Origin: Bisporella sp. PMI_857
Taxonomy: Eukaryota; Ascomycota; Leotiomycetes; Helotiales; Helotiaceae
DNA length: 64,000 nt
Assembly: GCA_021307315.1 (NCBI GenBank)
Contig: JAJSPD010000006.1
Span: 496,001-560,000 of the forward strand
Direction: 5' to 3'
A program made the translations under genes and the position numbers. Under the pieces are notes generated by a model. It did not search any database. It was not told the origin of the DNA and worked only from the letters and a program-made list of their open reading frames with translations. The stretch's first letter is position 1; every line of letters begins with the position of its first letter. Below, one piece after another: positions 46,266-59,590 of the stretch.

Positions 46266-48112
46266 CTAAAATTGTATGAGATCCTGACCACCACCTTGAC
46301 CTTGCTGTGGCCGTTGACCAAATGGATTGTTTGACTGTTGCTGGGCACCAAATCCATAACCATTGGACATTCCTGCAGGACCAGTTGCAGCTGGAATCTG
46401 ATGACTACCCTGGCCATAGCTCGTCTGAGGCATACCTGTATACTGGTTGTGCAAGAAGGGGTTGGTGCCGGTCTGTTGCTCGTGGATTCTGCCCAAACCC
46501 GCTCCAGCACTATTGACAAAAGTTCCTGGAGCAGTATGCTGAGCTGGAATACGAAGATTGCCAGTATTTCCGAAAGTATCCATACCATCCCCACTAGCCA
46601 GAAGTGCATTAAGTCGGGCTTCATGTGGATTCATTTCCTTCTGAGGCTGAGCTTGCTGTTGGGGTGAAATAGGGCTAAATGCAGATGGAGTATTGTTAAA
46701 ATTTGTCGCTGTCTGTTGCTCAGCTAATGTAGAAAGTGTCGGTTTCGCTGGGGTTGAGCTGGGCCTGGAGAATGATGATGCAAATGGGTTATTAGAACCT
46801 GTAGGTGTGGGTTTCATTGCCATGGCCGAGGCATTACTCGTTGCCCAAGGATTATTGGTGTTTTGAGGAATAATTGGCTCAGGTTGTTGTAGAAAACTAC
46901 CAGGGCTCTGTTGAGCATACGGGTTGTAGCCAGTTGATTGCGGTTGAAATTGCTGCTGCTGTTGCTGTTGCTGTTGCTGTCCGTAAGGTCAAATCCGGTT
47001 GGCTGTGCGCCAAATCCATTAGCTCCATAGCCGTTCTGATAGCCAGTTTGCTGAGGTTGAAAGCCGGTAGGTTGAGAGTACATGTTGTAGCCTGTCGGCT
47101 GCTGTTGCATGTTCTGGTCAACAGGATTACCTGACCAGTCCACTGCTGGCTGTTGCTGATATCCTTGGTTAAACCCGGTTGGTTGAGCAGTCTGGATGGG
47201 ATCATCATCAAACAGTGAGATGACATTCTGTTCTTCCAATTCCCGTCGACGGAGCTCTTCTTCTTCACGGCTAAGCTTGAGTGCCTTGGCTAGATCGTCA
47301 TCTTCTGGCTCTCCTCCTCGGCTTTGGCGCTTCTTCCGATCTTCTTCTTCCTGGTACTTGCTTGCTTCGATGGCCAATTTATATTCTGCATCCTCTTCGT
47401 CTGCACGCTGCGCCCGATGAGGCCGTTCCCGCTCCCGCCGCGGACGCTCATGGGGTTGCTCTGAATCGTCAAGGCCTTGTACCCTCTGCTTCCAAGTTTT
47501 TCGATCGCTTCGCTCAGCTCGTAGTCTGTCCTCATCAAGAATTAAGGATGTTAACTCTTTCGCGGAGACACGGACTGGAATATTGTTAGCCAGATGCATC
47601 ATTAAATGATGAGATCTCCTCACCATTGTTTCCCACATCACGGCCATCTTCATCCTGGTACTGAAATTCCCTCAACGTCTTGATGATGTAGATATTCTTG
47701 CGTGCCCATGTGACGACTGATTCGGAGCCTTCGTGGAGACAGTAATCCAGAACCTTAAGAGCTTTCAGAACATGTCGCCAGTTTTTGCCCTTATCGTTTA
47801 GACGTTTATCTATCATATCCATAATCTCTGCGAACTCGGCTCCCCTATTTTCCATATCAGCAGAGATTTCCCTAGACTTATAGGGTCTACGACCGTCACG
47901 CATCGCCATAAGAGAATACATACGCGCTATAGGTCATCTGAGCTATTTCGCTCATCTCCGTCCCTGTTGGACCCCAAGGATCATTGCTGGTAGCTATACA
48001 ATTATCAGTCATTTGCGCATGGGTTGACGTGTTCCTCACCATTTCGAACCTTGACCTGGACGCTACTGTATCCTTTTGTAACATTTTTGACACTTCGTAT
48101 AACCTTCGACAT
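46266..48112 (-). CDS. ENT1: Epsin (Ent1/Ent2-like) endocytic adaptor
   Basis: A clathrin adaptor that bends membrane and binds ubiquitinated cargo. Exon 1 (48112-48040) gives MSKVIRSVKNVTKGYSSVQV, joined in phase at 47993 to ATSNDPWGPTGTEMSEIAQM, the start of the ENTH domain. It continues EIMDMIDKRLNDKGKNWRHV, LDYCLHEGSESVVTWARKNI, IYIIKTLREFQYQDEDGRDV and, after an intron, VRVSAKELTSLILDEDRLRA. Two ubiquitin-interacting motifs follow: AEYKLAIEASKYQEEEDRKK and DDLAKALKLSREEEELRRRE. Next come ISLFDDDP, several QPTGF/QxTGY repeats, a poly-Gln stretch, and three NPF motifs (NNPFASS, TNPFLHN, NNPFGQR) for EH-domain partners. It ends QDLIQF. Near 46,985 a one-base loss separates GFDL from the poly-Gln frame. 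Near 47,930 a small intron or indel lies between QMTYS and the next ENTH helix. Confidence 0.92.
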
Positions 48113-50589
48113 TGCGATTATAGGCGCTCCTCAGGATATAAACTAAGAGGCAGTGCGTTTGCAAAGACAAAACCACAGATCCACCTGTGCTTTTAGTCCT
48201 CGAACTCGTAACTGCGCGATTTGAACCTAATTGTGGAAGATGATGACAAGATGCTCGTTGTCTTAAGATTGCATGCGCCGAGACGTTAGTTGCCCGCGAC
48301 TGATTGCGAAGAGCAGAAACAATGAATCCTCAAGAGAATGCAGAAAAAGAATGATGAATGATCCGAACTGGCGACTGAGCGTGAATGGAGTCCGGATGGG
48401 AATATGTTTGCTGTAAACTATAGATAATGGAGCGTCCAGAAAGTGCTGATGACGAACCGGTCGCCTCTGGCCAACAAGCTAGCGGAAACAGCGGGACTGA
48501 GTGCCAAGGATGTATCACGTAATCAGGAGATATTTCTGGTGAAGGAATCATGCATTGATCTTTCTTTCGTGTGTAACCTCGCATCTCATGAGGATTTTAT
48601 TTCTACTGCTACAATAGCTCTCCTATTCACCTTGCTTGCTTTCAACAAACACTATGACTCACAGATCGAGAACCAAGTACTTATGATGCACTTTTGGCGC
48701 ACCAATACCATCGCTTCGTTGCTTTCATTTGTGCAGAGTTTAAGTGATGTGTTAAGCTGTTTCGTTCTAGGTCTTTCATACCGGCATGCACTCTATCTAT
48801 GGTTGAGTTTACATGAATCTAGTGGATCCCCCGAGTCTTTGATCCTCATTCCGTTTTCATTTTCAAGCACTGTTGAAGAGTACATTTTCTTGCAACTACA
48901 TTAGCTGTCGCAAGCCAGCCTTTCCATACCTTACCATCCAGAGTTCTACAATAATCGCTAAATCACAAGACATAAGGCTGAAGAGATCTTAACCATAATT
49001 CTCTACCTAGAAATCTGAGGCATGCAACGCAGCTCTGCACCCTCATCAATCAGCCTGCTCACCACAGCATCGCCAACATCAATCATCAGCAAATAGTCAA
49101 CAAATCCACCCTCACCATACCCTCAGAAATATTGCCTCACTCACAATGAATCAGATAACCCGCATTCCAAATGAATAACTTCGAGCCGTTCTACTAATCA
49201 AGCACATCCTGCTCCCTTTGTCTAAACGGACAATTAGGTGCACGGCAAAACTCTCATCCTCTACCAACGGTCAGAGGTTTCCAGTCTGCCTGGAGAGGAA
49301 TTGCAACCTAATGACAAACACATTCCTCGCCTTCGCGGTCATCACGCTCCTCGTGACAGATTCGGCATTCTCACGATATTGCAATGCTTCCTCTTCGGCA
49401 ACTCCATCATCGCCAACAGGATCTTGCTCACTTGCTACCCAATCGCTATGGTCGCTATTGGAGCCGTTATCAATACTTTCATCCTGTTCGGTCAAAAGTT
49501 ACTCCATGGCAAGCTTGACACATGGCTTCAGAGCGTTACCTCTAAAGAAAATTATAAATTATCGGAATATCTTCATCACCATAGCTCATCTCAGAAGCCC
49601 TGACACACTTGCTCGCATGACATCCTGAATCTACCTCGTGGCCCTCATCCATTGGCTCCTCCCAGATTCATCCAGTTCTCCAGTTCTCCCGCATCTAACC
49701 CAAAGCAAGAACATCAATACCCAAGTTACATTCCTTAGAATATGCTCCCGATCAATCGTCCTACAGCGAAAAAAAAATCCAAAAAGTCAAAGTATCGGAC
49801 GTGATACAAACCATGACGCTGATCCATGCAAGGGGTTCAAGACCTCACATTTTCGCGTAACCTCATACAAAGCCGTCTTCGGCTGTTATACTTTGAAACT
49901 TATTGAAAACATTATCTTCTGCTCAGTAACTCCTGTGAAAAAAACGTTTAGGCTAGATATTTTTACTCAATGTTTAATCCTACAGGTTGACTGCTTCAAA
50001 ACTTTACTGAAAAAAAATCATGAAAAATCACGTGCTGCAGCCTCGCTTAGTTCAGCCCTTTTCTTAGCGACCGCAACTTCTATACAACCCCTCTTACTAG
50101 ACTAGCTTCCTCAACTCTTACAGACTTTCACTTCCACCCTCTGACGAAAATTTTCAAGGCTCAACATTAAAGGGTCAAATGAGTCACGATCAAGGGAGCC
50201 CGAGCTAAGGACGAAGCTCAAATGTAGTTAAAAATTTCATTCCTGAGAGTGGATCTGATAAGACCTCCTGTTCTCATGTGCCTCTCCTCATAAACGAAAG
50301 TAATAGATGCTCGATATTCCCGATAAAACGCCATTATGCTCCTCCGCAATAGTGTAAACTCCGGTTTTAAATGCTGCAGTCGCTTCGCTCCATATAATAT
50401 ATTCCCAATTTAGAGTCCCGAACACCGCCTCCCTTTCCATGTCCCACCTTTCCATGCAGTCCACGTCCCAATTTGCCCCTCTATGGTCCCGTAAAAAAAA
50501 GCCCTTATAATGCGCGTGGCGCTTGCTAACAAAGGAAATTCGTGATCATCAGTTGAATAAGATGTTTGTGTTGTGGATATTGATGCGGT
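48113..50589. other. Intergenic region, weak coding-like fragments
   Basis: No gene I can support. Minus-strand stretches reading SFAVHLIVRLDKGSRMCLIS (about 49,180-49,240) and VDYLLMIDVGDAVVSRLIDE (about 49,060) look coding but are separated by stops and belong to no family I recognise. A + frame at 49,238-49,603 has one hydrophobic segment. At most this is a decayed gene. Confidence 0.35.
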
Positions 50590-51677
50590 TTAGTATGCGG
50601 CCTGTTTCTGGCCATTGACGAAGAGCCGGGAGAAGATATTCCCCTTGGCCTTCTTTGTGGTTGGGACAGCTATCGGCAGGGTCTTGCCCTCAATTGTGAC
50701 CTTCTCAATCTCGTATGGCAACATCCCAGACTTCTTGTAGCATTCTGGGATCTCCACATGCACGACATCTCGTTTGTGGGCTCTGGCAATATTGTCTGTC
50801 AAGCGCATCAAAGGAAAGAGAGGTTTGTAGGTCGTAGCCATAGCTGCTGACTGAGGACGCGGGTGTGCCAGAGCGGGATAAAGAAGAGATATATGAGGAG
50901 GAGGAGGAGATGGATGCTGCGTCGCCAGAGCCACTGCGTGAAAGCGGTGGCACGTCAGAGGCGGAGGGTGGTGAGTTACCATATTGGCTGCCTGTAGGGT
51001 ATGTTGCTCCAAAGAGAGAATATATTGCATGCGTGCCTCATCCTCGAGCTGTTGCTCACGGAGAGCTTGACGACGAGCCTCCTTGACACGAGCACGCTGC
51101 TCCTTGGCAAGGATCTCTTGTCGAATAGGCTCGAGGAACGGGTCGAGTTGTGGTAAAGATCATCTTCCGTGATGGCAAGATCCCAGTCGAGGAGGAAAAG
51201 CAGCTGCTTCTCCATCAGGTTTACTTCGGTGCGAGAAAAGCCGAAGTTCTCGTAGCCCTTGACATTGGTTGTAAGCCGCCCAGTGCTTGTTTTTGGGTGA
51301 TGAGTCGTTGAGGTACTTTGCGGAAAGGATTAAAGCTGCTAGGAAGATTCGGTGAACTGTGCATTTCAGACCTTTGGCGACGGGAGGGAGGCGTGACTTT
51401 AGTCTGTCAAGATAGACTAGAGTGGACATGAGGGTTGGGACTTGGACATTAGAAGAAATTACCAGGGACCTGATAAACTTTTCGAGAGAAGGAAGTTTAT
51501 CATCATGAGGTGGTGTATGTGGTGGTGAGGTGGTAAACGACTGGAGTTGGGTGATATCGGTTCACACTGAATTACTTCTTGAGACTTCTTCGCAAGATAT
51601 GATATCATCTCATGGCTGACCCTCGTGTAGATGAACTCCTCAAGAGCGATCTCGTTCAAGGACCAAGAGCTAGACAT
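50590..51677 (-). CDS. Pho85-type cyclin (Pcl1/2-like G1 cyclin)
   Basis: A cyclin of the PHO80/Pcl family that activates a Pho85-type kinase in cell-cycle or polarity control. It starts MSSSWSLNEIALEEFIYTRV, followed by SHEMISYLAKKSQEVIQCEP. The cyclin box reads LPSLEKFIRSLVISSNVQVP, TLMSTLVYLDRLKSRLPPVA, CTVHRIFLAALILSAKYLND, KHWAAY, VKGYENFGFSRTEVNLMEKQ and LLFLLDWDLAITEDDLYH. A basic helix (FLEPIRQEILAKEQRARVKE) and a Ser-rich linker lead to the conserved-looking end KGNIFSRLFVNGQKQAAY at 50590. Frame breaks lie near 51,530, 51,265, 51,150 and 50,850, partly in short runs. A very long gene-free leader lies upstream, as is usual for fungal G1 cyclins. Whether it is the Pcl1/2 or another Pcl branch is uncertain. 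Confidence 0.85.
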
Positions 51678-54600
51678 ATTTGATTGTAGATGTCAACGAA
51701 TGTGGTTGTTGATGATGTGGTGAAGATCGAGGCTGATTAAAAATGGGAAGCGGTAGATAAGTATACTCGGAAAAGCCAGGATTGGGAGCGGTGACGACGT
51801 GGTGACGATATTGTCGACTTGCTATTGTAGGAAGAGGATGTCGGAGACAATAGCAATAGGCGTACGGCTGACGTGAAAGCTGGACCGTGACAATATTAGG
51901 GGATAATGGGATTAAGCGAAGGAGCTAATCGAGCAAGTGACCAAGCGACAATCCAAGAGGAGTTGACCTCGTGAGAAGACTTCCGACCAGCGGAATAAAT
52001 CCAAGAATCCAAGGCAGAGGGAGTCAAGTCTTTGACTACCAAAGATCCAACCGACGATGAGGTTGAATCGAGATTGTTGGTGGTTCCCAGCTGAGGATGA
52101 GGCTGGAGGAAGAGACGGAATCCGAGGGATGGAATGAGTCGTGTATTAAGGTGTAGCGGTGCCTCGCTTAACGCCTGTAAGTGAGCCTGAAGGATGTGCC
52201 TTGGCGATGCGAAAACCAAAGATGCAAGTGCAATGGGGAATCTTTTGTAATAAACACAATGCAATAGACTCCAAACAAAATGCAAAAGACCAAATAAAGA
52301 GAGGGGTCCGGGCGAATTGATGGGCGTTGGTGGTCGAGGCGGGAGTAAATTGTGGGGTCGCACAGACTGACTGTTTATCCGGATGTGGACTTTTGGGGTC
52401 TGAGTGTACCGTTGAACTGTTTCGTTTCGATGTACTCCTGGGGGATTCGTGACTGTTTATCTGCACTCCTTTCTTAACTTCAACGGCCTGCTGTCGAAGT
52501 GGGTGGTGGTATTAGGCGGGTAAAGAGGTATGCGAGGAGGAGGAGGTATATGTCGACGCCAGTAAGAGTTATATCGTTTATAATAGGGAACTGGCTTGAG
52601 GAGGGCAGGTCCAAGGTATATGTAACAACCAGAAGTGGACGAGGTAGATGTCAGGAGTTATAGGGTGCAGATTTACCTGTTTCCACTACCACCGCAGTCT
52701 ACGCAGCTCGGGTCCCTTGGGTCTAAGCTTTCCCTTGCTATGCCGAATAATTCGTCGATAGTAATGGATTCCTAAGATAGGGTTTCGATGGTTGGACGAG
52801 CGTGGCCGTTGGACCAAAGCAGCTCAGTTTTGCCTCCCTAGGCGCTGGAGAATGCCAGCGCTGATTGACCCCTCGTTCAGAAGACTTCAGGGATAAGGAG
52901 CTTGGGGACAGTTTCAGCCCACCAACCGTTCAGGGATGTGAGGGATGATCGGCTGGCAAGCTCGGATCGATGGGGGCGATTGATTTGTCTGCAAGGTCGA
53001 GATCAAAGTGCCACAGGGTATTGGAGATCAGATGGTCGAAAGGACTCTGAGTTGCTTGTCTGGATGTGAGGTGCTGATGGGGAATCGCTTGTGAAATTGT
53101 GGTTATCCTTTGTCGCAGGAGGCCAATAAAGCTACTGCAAGGTGTTGGATCCTTCTTGCAACCTTCGAACACAGGTTCGGAATGGGTATAAAGATATGTA
53201 GCTATATGTCGCAGAGAGGCGTGCGAATGCAATATGTACGGAGAAAGGAGTCTTCCTCAGAGCCACAATAACGTATGATATAGATAGAAAAGTGTTTAGA
53301 TGGTGGTAATGTATTAAGTAATGCAGAAGATGGGAGGTTGGATATATCTCAACCAGTGATCCCCCACAAGTAGATGAGTTATTGCGTGGAGAAGTGTGAG
53401 TTGTTCAGTGACAAGTGCCAGCCATCACGCAGAGAAGGACCCAGCATTATCATATCACACTCCATGGACGAGGCACAACAATACGCAGCACATGATTCAT
53501 GCTGATGATTAAATCCCGGCCACCCTGAACAGATCTTTCATGCGATCGTGAAGATTTGGCTGGGAGCAGACGGCTGGCCACCTGAAAATGATGGCGACGC
53601 GTGAGAGAGGCTTTGCACCCTCTTCGTCCTCGTCGTCGTCTCCACTCCGAGGCAAGTTTTCGACTTTTGCATTGTGAAATCTGCCATACGCCCCTGAAAA
53701 AAAAAATTGAAAAAAAAACACTGCACACGGAAAGAGGCGGAGGGACAGCTAAGAAAGAAGAGTTTTTTTTGGGCTTGATGCAACTAACAGGTAATTTCCA
53801 TATTTTCGAAGGTGGGAGCTGGGCGAGCTGGAGAGAAAGAGCGAGTACGATGATTTCTACGGTCAGGTTGACTGGATGGCAAGCTCTCGGAGATGGCGAG
53901 TGGATGATGTATCGAGGTGGTGTGGCAGTGTGGCTGGGTATGCCAAGACCTAGCCAATTACGAACTTAAGCGCAACGATTGGTTGGGCCACATGGGCGTG
54001 TTTCTTGAAACACGAAACACGCACAAACAAAATCCAGATGCAATGGCTGGGTCAGTCTACATCATCAATCGCATCATCGCCAAGAGGGTATCCAAATGAA
54101 CCCTGTGCCTTTTTTTTCTGCAGCACAGAACAAAGACGGTGAGCATAAGAGAGGCTGAGTGCCAGCAGAAAAAAGTTGTGGTAAGGCACAAGAACAAGCA
54201 CATGCTCAGCTTTGAACATTGCCTACCTCCTGTAGTTCAGTATACGCAGTAGCCAAGCCTGAAGACCTCGGGGCAGTAGCTTTTGCATTAAGGAGCAGGA
54301 TCACCACCACCATCATCATCATCATCATCATCATGTCGAGTCTTTCGTGGCTTAGTATAGAGTTAAGGGGGTTCTCCTTCTGGGGTAATAATCACCGCCC
54401 CTGAGGTAGTTCGGATGGCTTACTGCCCGGGCACTTCACGGCACTTCCTTAGGGCGGTGTCCTCCTGCCCGCCATGTCCCTTTTATTAGGATCTATCGTG
54501 TAATTATCAATAATATGTAAGCTGAAGGCACTAACACCTTCATTGGCTGCATCAGTTCAGGCACTAAATCATTAATCTAACATTTAGTAGCGTGTTACGA

Positions 54601-55205
54601 GTAATTCTTCACCTATATTGTGCCACTACATTACCACACCACCACACCACATTATCCCATATTAAAAGCATCAACTTCTCGCGGCTATTTAGGCCCGGAC
54701 CTCTTTACCACTCTACCCAGAGCTGCTGAACCTGCGACTGCAATTTCGTATACGGTAAAATGCATTGCGAGCGAGACGCTGGTGCATCAGACCAGACCTT
54801 AGGAAGGATGACATCGGCGGCAGTATCGAGGCTGAGTGCCTGCTTAAACGCGCAACCGCCTGTTCGAGCAAGCGCCCACCACCCCAATCATTTCATTTCC
54901 CAAGCGCCAACGGCCTCACTCTCTCTTGATTGTTGAACTTCATTTCAAGAAGCGCCGCCTTGATACACGCCGATATACGGTTTCATAATCAATTCAGAGC
55001 GCTCGACAAGGTCATGGTGAAGTTACCTTAGCCTTACTTAGCTCACGTTGACAAGCGGATCCGAAGATATTATTATAGCGTTCTTCCTTCGAAATCCATG
55101 ATTCTGCTTGAACAGCCAAATGCATCCCAAACCACATCATAGACGCGCTCTTGGCCCTACATTTCCCTTGCCATCGCCAGTGAGGATCACTAGAAAGTCT
55201 GCACC
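51678..55205. other. Long gene-free region upstream of the cyclin
   Basis: About 3.5 kb without a supported gene. The first kilobase probably contains the cyclin promoter and a long 5' leader. Low-complexity tracts include an A/T-homopolymer patch at 53,697-53,720, a T8 run near 53,763 and a CAT repeat. Confidence 0.45.
54311..54334 (+). repeat. (CAT)8 microsatellite
   Basis: Eight perfect CAT triplets, preceded by CAC triplets. Confidence 0.85.
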
Positions 55206-55919
55206 ATGCAATCACAATCTTCACTCGCTCCAAATACCTCAATGCCTATTTTGACACCTAACGAACTATTTGAGTCCACTCCTGTCAATCAATCCTCTCG
55301 GTCTACCCCGGAGACAGTGTTTCCCCATCTTCCAGGATTCATGATGCATATTCTCATTAAGCCGCCAAGATCACTTGGGCTCGCTCGTCAACTCCCTATG
55401 TCAGCGCCATTGGGAGACTCTGGTGTGGCTCCCATGAGGCTCTGAGCATCCAACGTCGTCGGATGATAGTCAGTCCGATTTGGGTAGGATTTCTGACATA
55501 GCCAGGTTTAGTTGAGCCGCCGACAACATCTTCCTTCTCGTAGCCTCCGAATGGCGATGTTCCGCCTGAAGCTTCAACATTCATCCATCATGCGCCTAAG
55601 GCTCGTCTTTCTATATCATCCTTGGAGTTCAAGGAACTGAGACAGACTTTCATCAAGGAAGAAGGTATACTGCGGAAAGATATTGTGCCACAGTCTGCTT
55701 CTTCCTTTCTCTAGGTCTTATGATTTATCCACTATCTCAAGAAATATCTTTCATGGAGATTGCAGGAAGCGGAGGCTCCGGAGTGACGGTTCTCCCGTGC
55801 TTACAAAGGCCATCACAGTCATGAGAGAGCTCTCAGCGATTTGTACGGATCATACTTATCTTTATTTACAACTCTCGCGGAGCAACAGAAGTCTCGCTTA
55901 TTCCAGCAATTAATAACGT
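55206..55919 (+). pseudogene. Decayed gene of unknown family
   Basis: Coding-like pieces follow one another in different + frames. The first begins MQSQSSLAPNTSMPILTPNE. Then come EHPTSSDDSQSDLGRISDIA, NGDVPPEASTFIHHAPKARL followed by SISSLEFKELRQTFIKEEGI, and finally ALSDLYGSYLSLFTTLAEQQ and KSRLFQQLITLLVHE with a TAA at about 55,917. They read like one Ser/Pro-rich protein broken by at least three frame changes and a stop. No known domain is visible, so no function is offered. The density of breaks exceeds that of the housekeeping genes here, so true decay is likely. Confidence 0.4.
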
Positions 55920-58049
55920 TACTTGTTCATGAATAATGGCATACCCTTTATTATTCAAAGTGAGACCGCTTAATGCGGACGACTCATGTAGCGACTCAAA
56001 ATGTCACCTACTCGATTAAGGTAGCGATCCGCTTTGTTTTCGACTTGTTGCAACTGTTTATCTACTGGGTCATAAACAGAAATGTTAGATAAATTACATA
56101 GCAGAGTATGATTTACTGGAGCAGCCTTGAGTGACCAGGTACAGGCATATGTTTCGGGCAAACCATGGCTATTAAGACTTCTTTTTCGCAAGCTTCTGAT
56201 TTGAGGCATCTTTTAATTGAGATGTCATATTATTGGATCTCAGATGCCATATATTTACCCAAGATCTCCTATGTTTCTATCGACATATTACAAAATAGTC
56301 TTTTATTTTTGGTGATTTTTGGATCCCAGAACGCGGCATACTGGATTATCTATATGCCGCTCGTACTCTTGTAAGGGTGCCCTTTTTAAATAGATAACAT
56401 AAATTTCTGTCCGTCCGTTTCAAATTTCATCTGAGAAGTCTAGCGACATGAGTTCATCAGAAGACGTAGTGGGTCATAGTTTCATGATATCATGTCAAAA
56501 ATAATGCAGATTCCTCATTTATTTGCATTCATGTCTCGAAGCATTATCTTTCTTATTATCCTTGGTAAATAAAATACCTGAAATTATTTAATTGGAGCTC
56601 CGGGAATAGCTTTGGCGGCGTTGCCCGGATTGTGGACGCTGTTGGCAATAAAATTGAGTCCATTCCTTTCACTCATCACATAAAACATCATACTTGCATC
56701 AACTAGCGTTCTTTTTAGCTTCGGCGTCAGATGTGGAGCGGGATATAGCTAAAGCTCTAGCACTCGGTACGAGAGCATTTCTGGTACGCAATTCCTCCTA
56801 TACTCCAGTAGCACGCTGGGTGGATTGTAGATCGGACGGACTTACATCAACGGCCTAACGCTCGACTGAGAAGCTGGCGTAAGCCACGTCCTCAAATCTT
56901 TGCTAGACTATCTAGAGTTTACTTTGCATTTGAGGGTATGACTTCTGTGACGAAGGACGATTTGGATTGGTCGACTTTGGTGAGGGAGAATGAGTTGTTT
57001 TAGGCCAGGCTCGATGACAATAACAGAGGTTCGGCTGCCGGGTATTGCTGGCTTTGACTAGTTGAGTGTATATTATTTGCGTGCAATTCATAAGAAAGCC
57101 GATCGGGGGCGGGAAGAGGCCGTGCGGATATTGGGAAAGTTGTCTCTGAAAGTGAGGATGAGCTAAAGATGTTAAAGATAAACACAGGAAGTATTCTGGT
57201 TCTGGATGTCTATTTTGAGTGAGAGAATAAGAGGGTCACTACAGATCTTTTTTCCATCATCACAGGTTTGAGCATGAAATAAACCGAAGTGGTAGAATAA
57301 ACTATAATGGTAGCTAGATATTTTGATCTGGATCTGGTCATATACACTCCGCAACCTTATTATCATCCAGCCTCATTCTTACTCATAAAATATAGTTACA
57401 TATAAGACACCCGGGTCAAACTTTCAATCGAGATCCACCCACGTAGCCCGTATCTTGCGTCGATGCCAAAAATCACACCTCCTAACTTGCTTTACTTGTC
57501 TTAAGAGCAGAACCCAATTTATGGGCAGGGCGTGTACTGAACGGGCTTCCTTTTGCAGACACATAGACCCTGGTTTTGCCTTCGCGTGGATGGCAGGATT
57601 GTTTATTTTAATAGCCCGGGTTTCACCAGTCTAAGGAGATTTGACCCAGCAGGTACTTTGAACTCTGAAGCATCGTTTAGCTGCCCCGAGCTCAAACTCC
57701 TCTCGCGGCGATACGGTAGCTCAAATTTCCTACTTGGACTTCACTCCTCTCTGACGGTATCATGTGCGTGGATGTCCAGGACTAATGAGGAACTGTATAT
57801 AGATGTCTCGTTGAATTTATCATGTCCATTGGGCTAGTTTAGGCTCTCCTGTATGAACCCTTCCACGGGAGTTGCATGTGAAGGTTCTTCATCTACGTAT
57901 CAGCTAGAATTTAGATTCAAAGTTGAAGAAAATTTTGAAACCAAACCTAGAGAAGTAGGATGCTTGCCTATCTTTTTTGTTAGTTGCAACTGTAAGTGTC
58001 TCTGAATAATCACTTTCCAAGCAAGCATGGAACTGACTCGGTAACGAAA
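55920..58049. other. Gene-poor region
   Basis: No intact gene. A + frame at about 56,811-57,003 reads RSWRKPRPQIFARLSRVYFA and ends DLDWSTLVRENELF; it may be the tail of a decayed gene but has no recognisable domain. Confidence 0.35.
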
Positions 58050-58322
58050 TCACCAGCTGTTTGCTAGACGGACCGGCTTATTCCCATCCTTGAATTGATT
58101 GCCTGCTCGTGATTCTTTGCTAGCATTTCCAGTTTCGAATGTATTGTGTTCGCAAACCTGAGTCCTAGCACAAGTCCAACGCATCTCATGTCTATAGAAA
58201 GATATGATTAAGGGTGACAGGATGCGTTCCTGAAATGCCCAAGCTCTAAACTGTTGTAAATTACCATCAGACTCGACGCACTTAAGGACTTCTCGAGAGT
58301 TCTGACTTCTGCAGTGCGCCAT
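58050..58322 (-). pseudogene. HET-domain (heterokaryon incompatibility) gene fragment
   Basis: The frame reads NLQQFRAWAFQERILSPLII then SFYRHEMRWTCARTQVCEH. This is the conserved R-A-W-(x)-Q-E-R-x-L-S block of fungal HET domains with the following (E)M.W.C segment. The upstream part of the domain can only be followed with stops and frame changes (for example VSIVVHGATF before 58,500), and no intact start or C-terminal part is visible. HET proteins trigger cell death after fusion of unlike strains. This copy is too broken to work. Confidence 0.65.
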
Positions 58323-59590
58323 CCTTCATGCGAGGCGCAGAGAGTTGCACATTCCCTCACACATACATTGTTGACAGAAGCTCAGACTCCTGCGCACCGA
58401 AGATATCACGAGGACGTCTCACCTAGCCTCGAGGAGCCTTCTAAGAAGGGTCTTCTTTGCCAGAGGCATTATTCGTTTGATCTAGAAGGTTGCACCATGG
58501 ACAACGATAGATACGCTTTGGGCTATACTGACGGTATCTTTACAGGTTTATGATTTTCAAGGGAGAATGATGCACAATAAATAGACTGTCTATCCATAGA
58601 TATTTGATACCGAAATCTCTAGCTATATAGAGAAAGCGTCCTAAAATTGTCGGCAAGTTACCAAACCAAATCCAAGTTTTCCCCTAACTAATCGCTTTAT
58701 CGGTGGTCCCTATCAGCTCTTATCCTCTCCTGCAGCAGCTGAGCGCCATATAACGACCTTGGCTGCTATCCATTTCTGTGAGGCAAATGCCCTCACGTTG
58801 GATGGTATTTCCAAAGACTAGAATACGTCTTGGAAAAGCCTAGCTATTCATTTTGGCAGAAAGACAGGGAAAGTGAATTGAAGGCACTTTTCTTTGACTG
58901 AACGACATTCGCGTGGCGGCTGCGTCCAAGGTCAACGCTCCTGTAACAGATTTAGCAGGCCCAGAACGGACTGAATATAAAGTCAACTATTTGTTTATCA
59001 CAAGGCGATGACAGTTGAGGATGTTGCGGTTGAGCTAAAGAAGATTGCTTTGTAGCATCGAGAAGAGGAAGCCTTTGAATATATGAGAATAAGGTCGCTC
59101 AAGACATCTAATGGCAGGCACGAAGAAGGAATGAATACATTTTCTACATTGATGGTGTGGAGAATATCTTTTCAAGATGAGTTTCCCATTTTTATATATA
59201 TTTTTTATATCGGACGCCAAGTTCCCAGTTGTTCCCTTCTATGAAACCTTGTCAATTGCTGATTATGTAGACATGAAGGGCAACTCGATTACATGTCCTA
59301 GTGGAAGTGGTGACGCAATGCCAACAAGTGGGAATATAATGCTTCGGTGAGATTTTCCTCCTTTGATAGTCTACATGTATATCTAACAAGTATTGTTTGT
59401 ATCTTGAACCTTACTATAACTATATGGGTTCGTTTTATTAGAGAACTGCTCGAGATCAGGTATTACTAATCGGAGATCCTGAGTCTCTTAAATCCTGTAA
59501 CCCTGAAAGATAGGAGTCACAGATTCAGAAGTCGGTTATAGCTCTGGCCTCAAATGAGTGGACAATGGATGTCACAGCATCTATCAGCTC
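58323..59590. other. Intergenic region
   Basis: The first 230 bases may hold the decayed N-terminal part of the HET gene (minus strand). Nothing else is supported up to the end of the GTPase gene. Confidence 0.4.

Noticed and set aside
48443..48904. 153-codon + strand frame upstream of epsin
   Set aside because: No family-like content; it overlaps the probable epsin promoter.
49638..50105. 155-codon + strand frame
   Set aside because: Low-complexity, basic and without motif; probably chance.
53450..53783. Three overlapping minus-strand frames rich in Phe
   Set aside because: They arise from A/T homopolymer tracts at 53,697-53,770.
57553..57837. 94-codon + strand frame
   Set aside because: No domain or splice context; lies in a decayed region.
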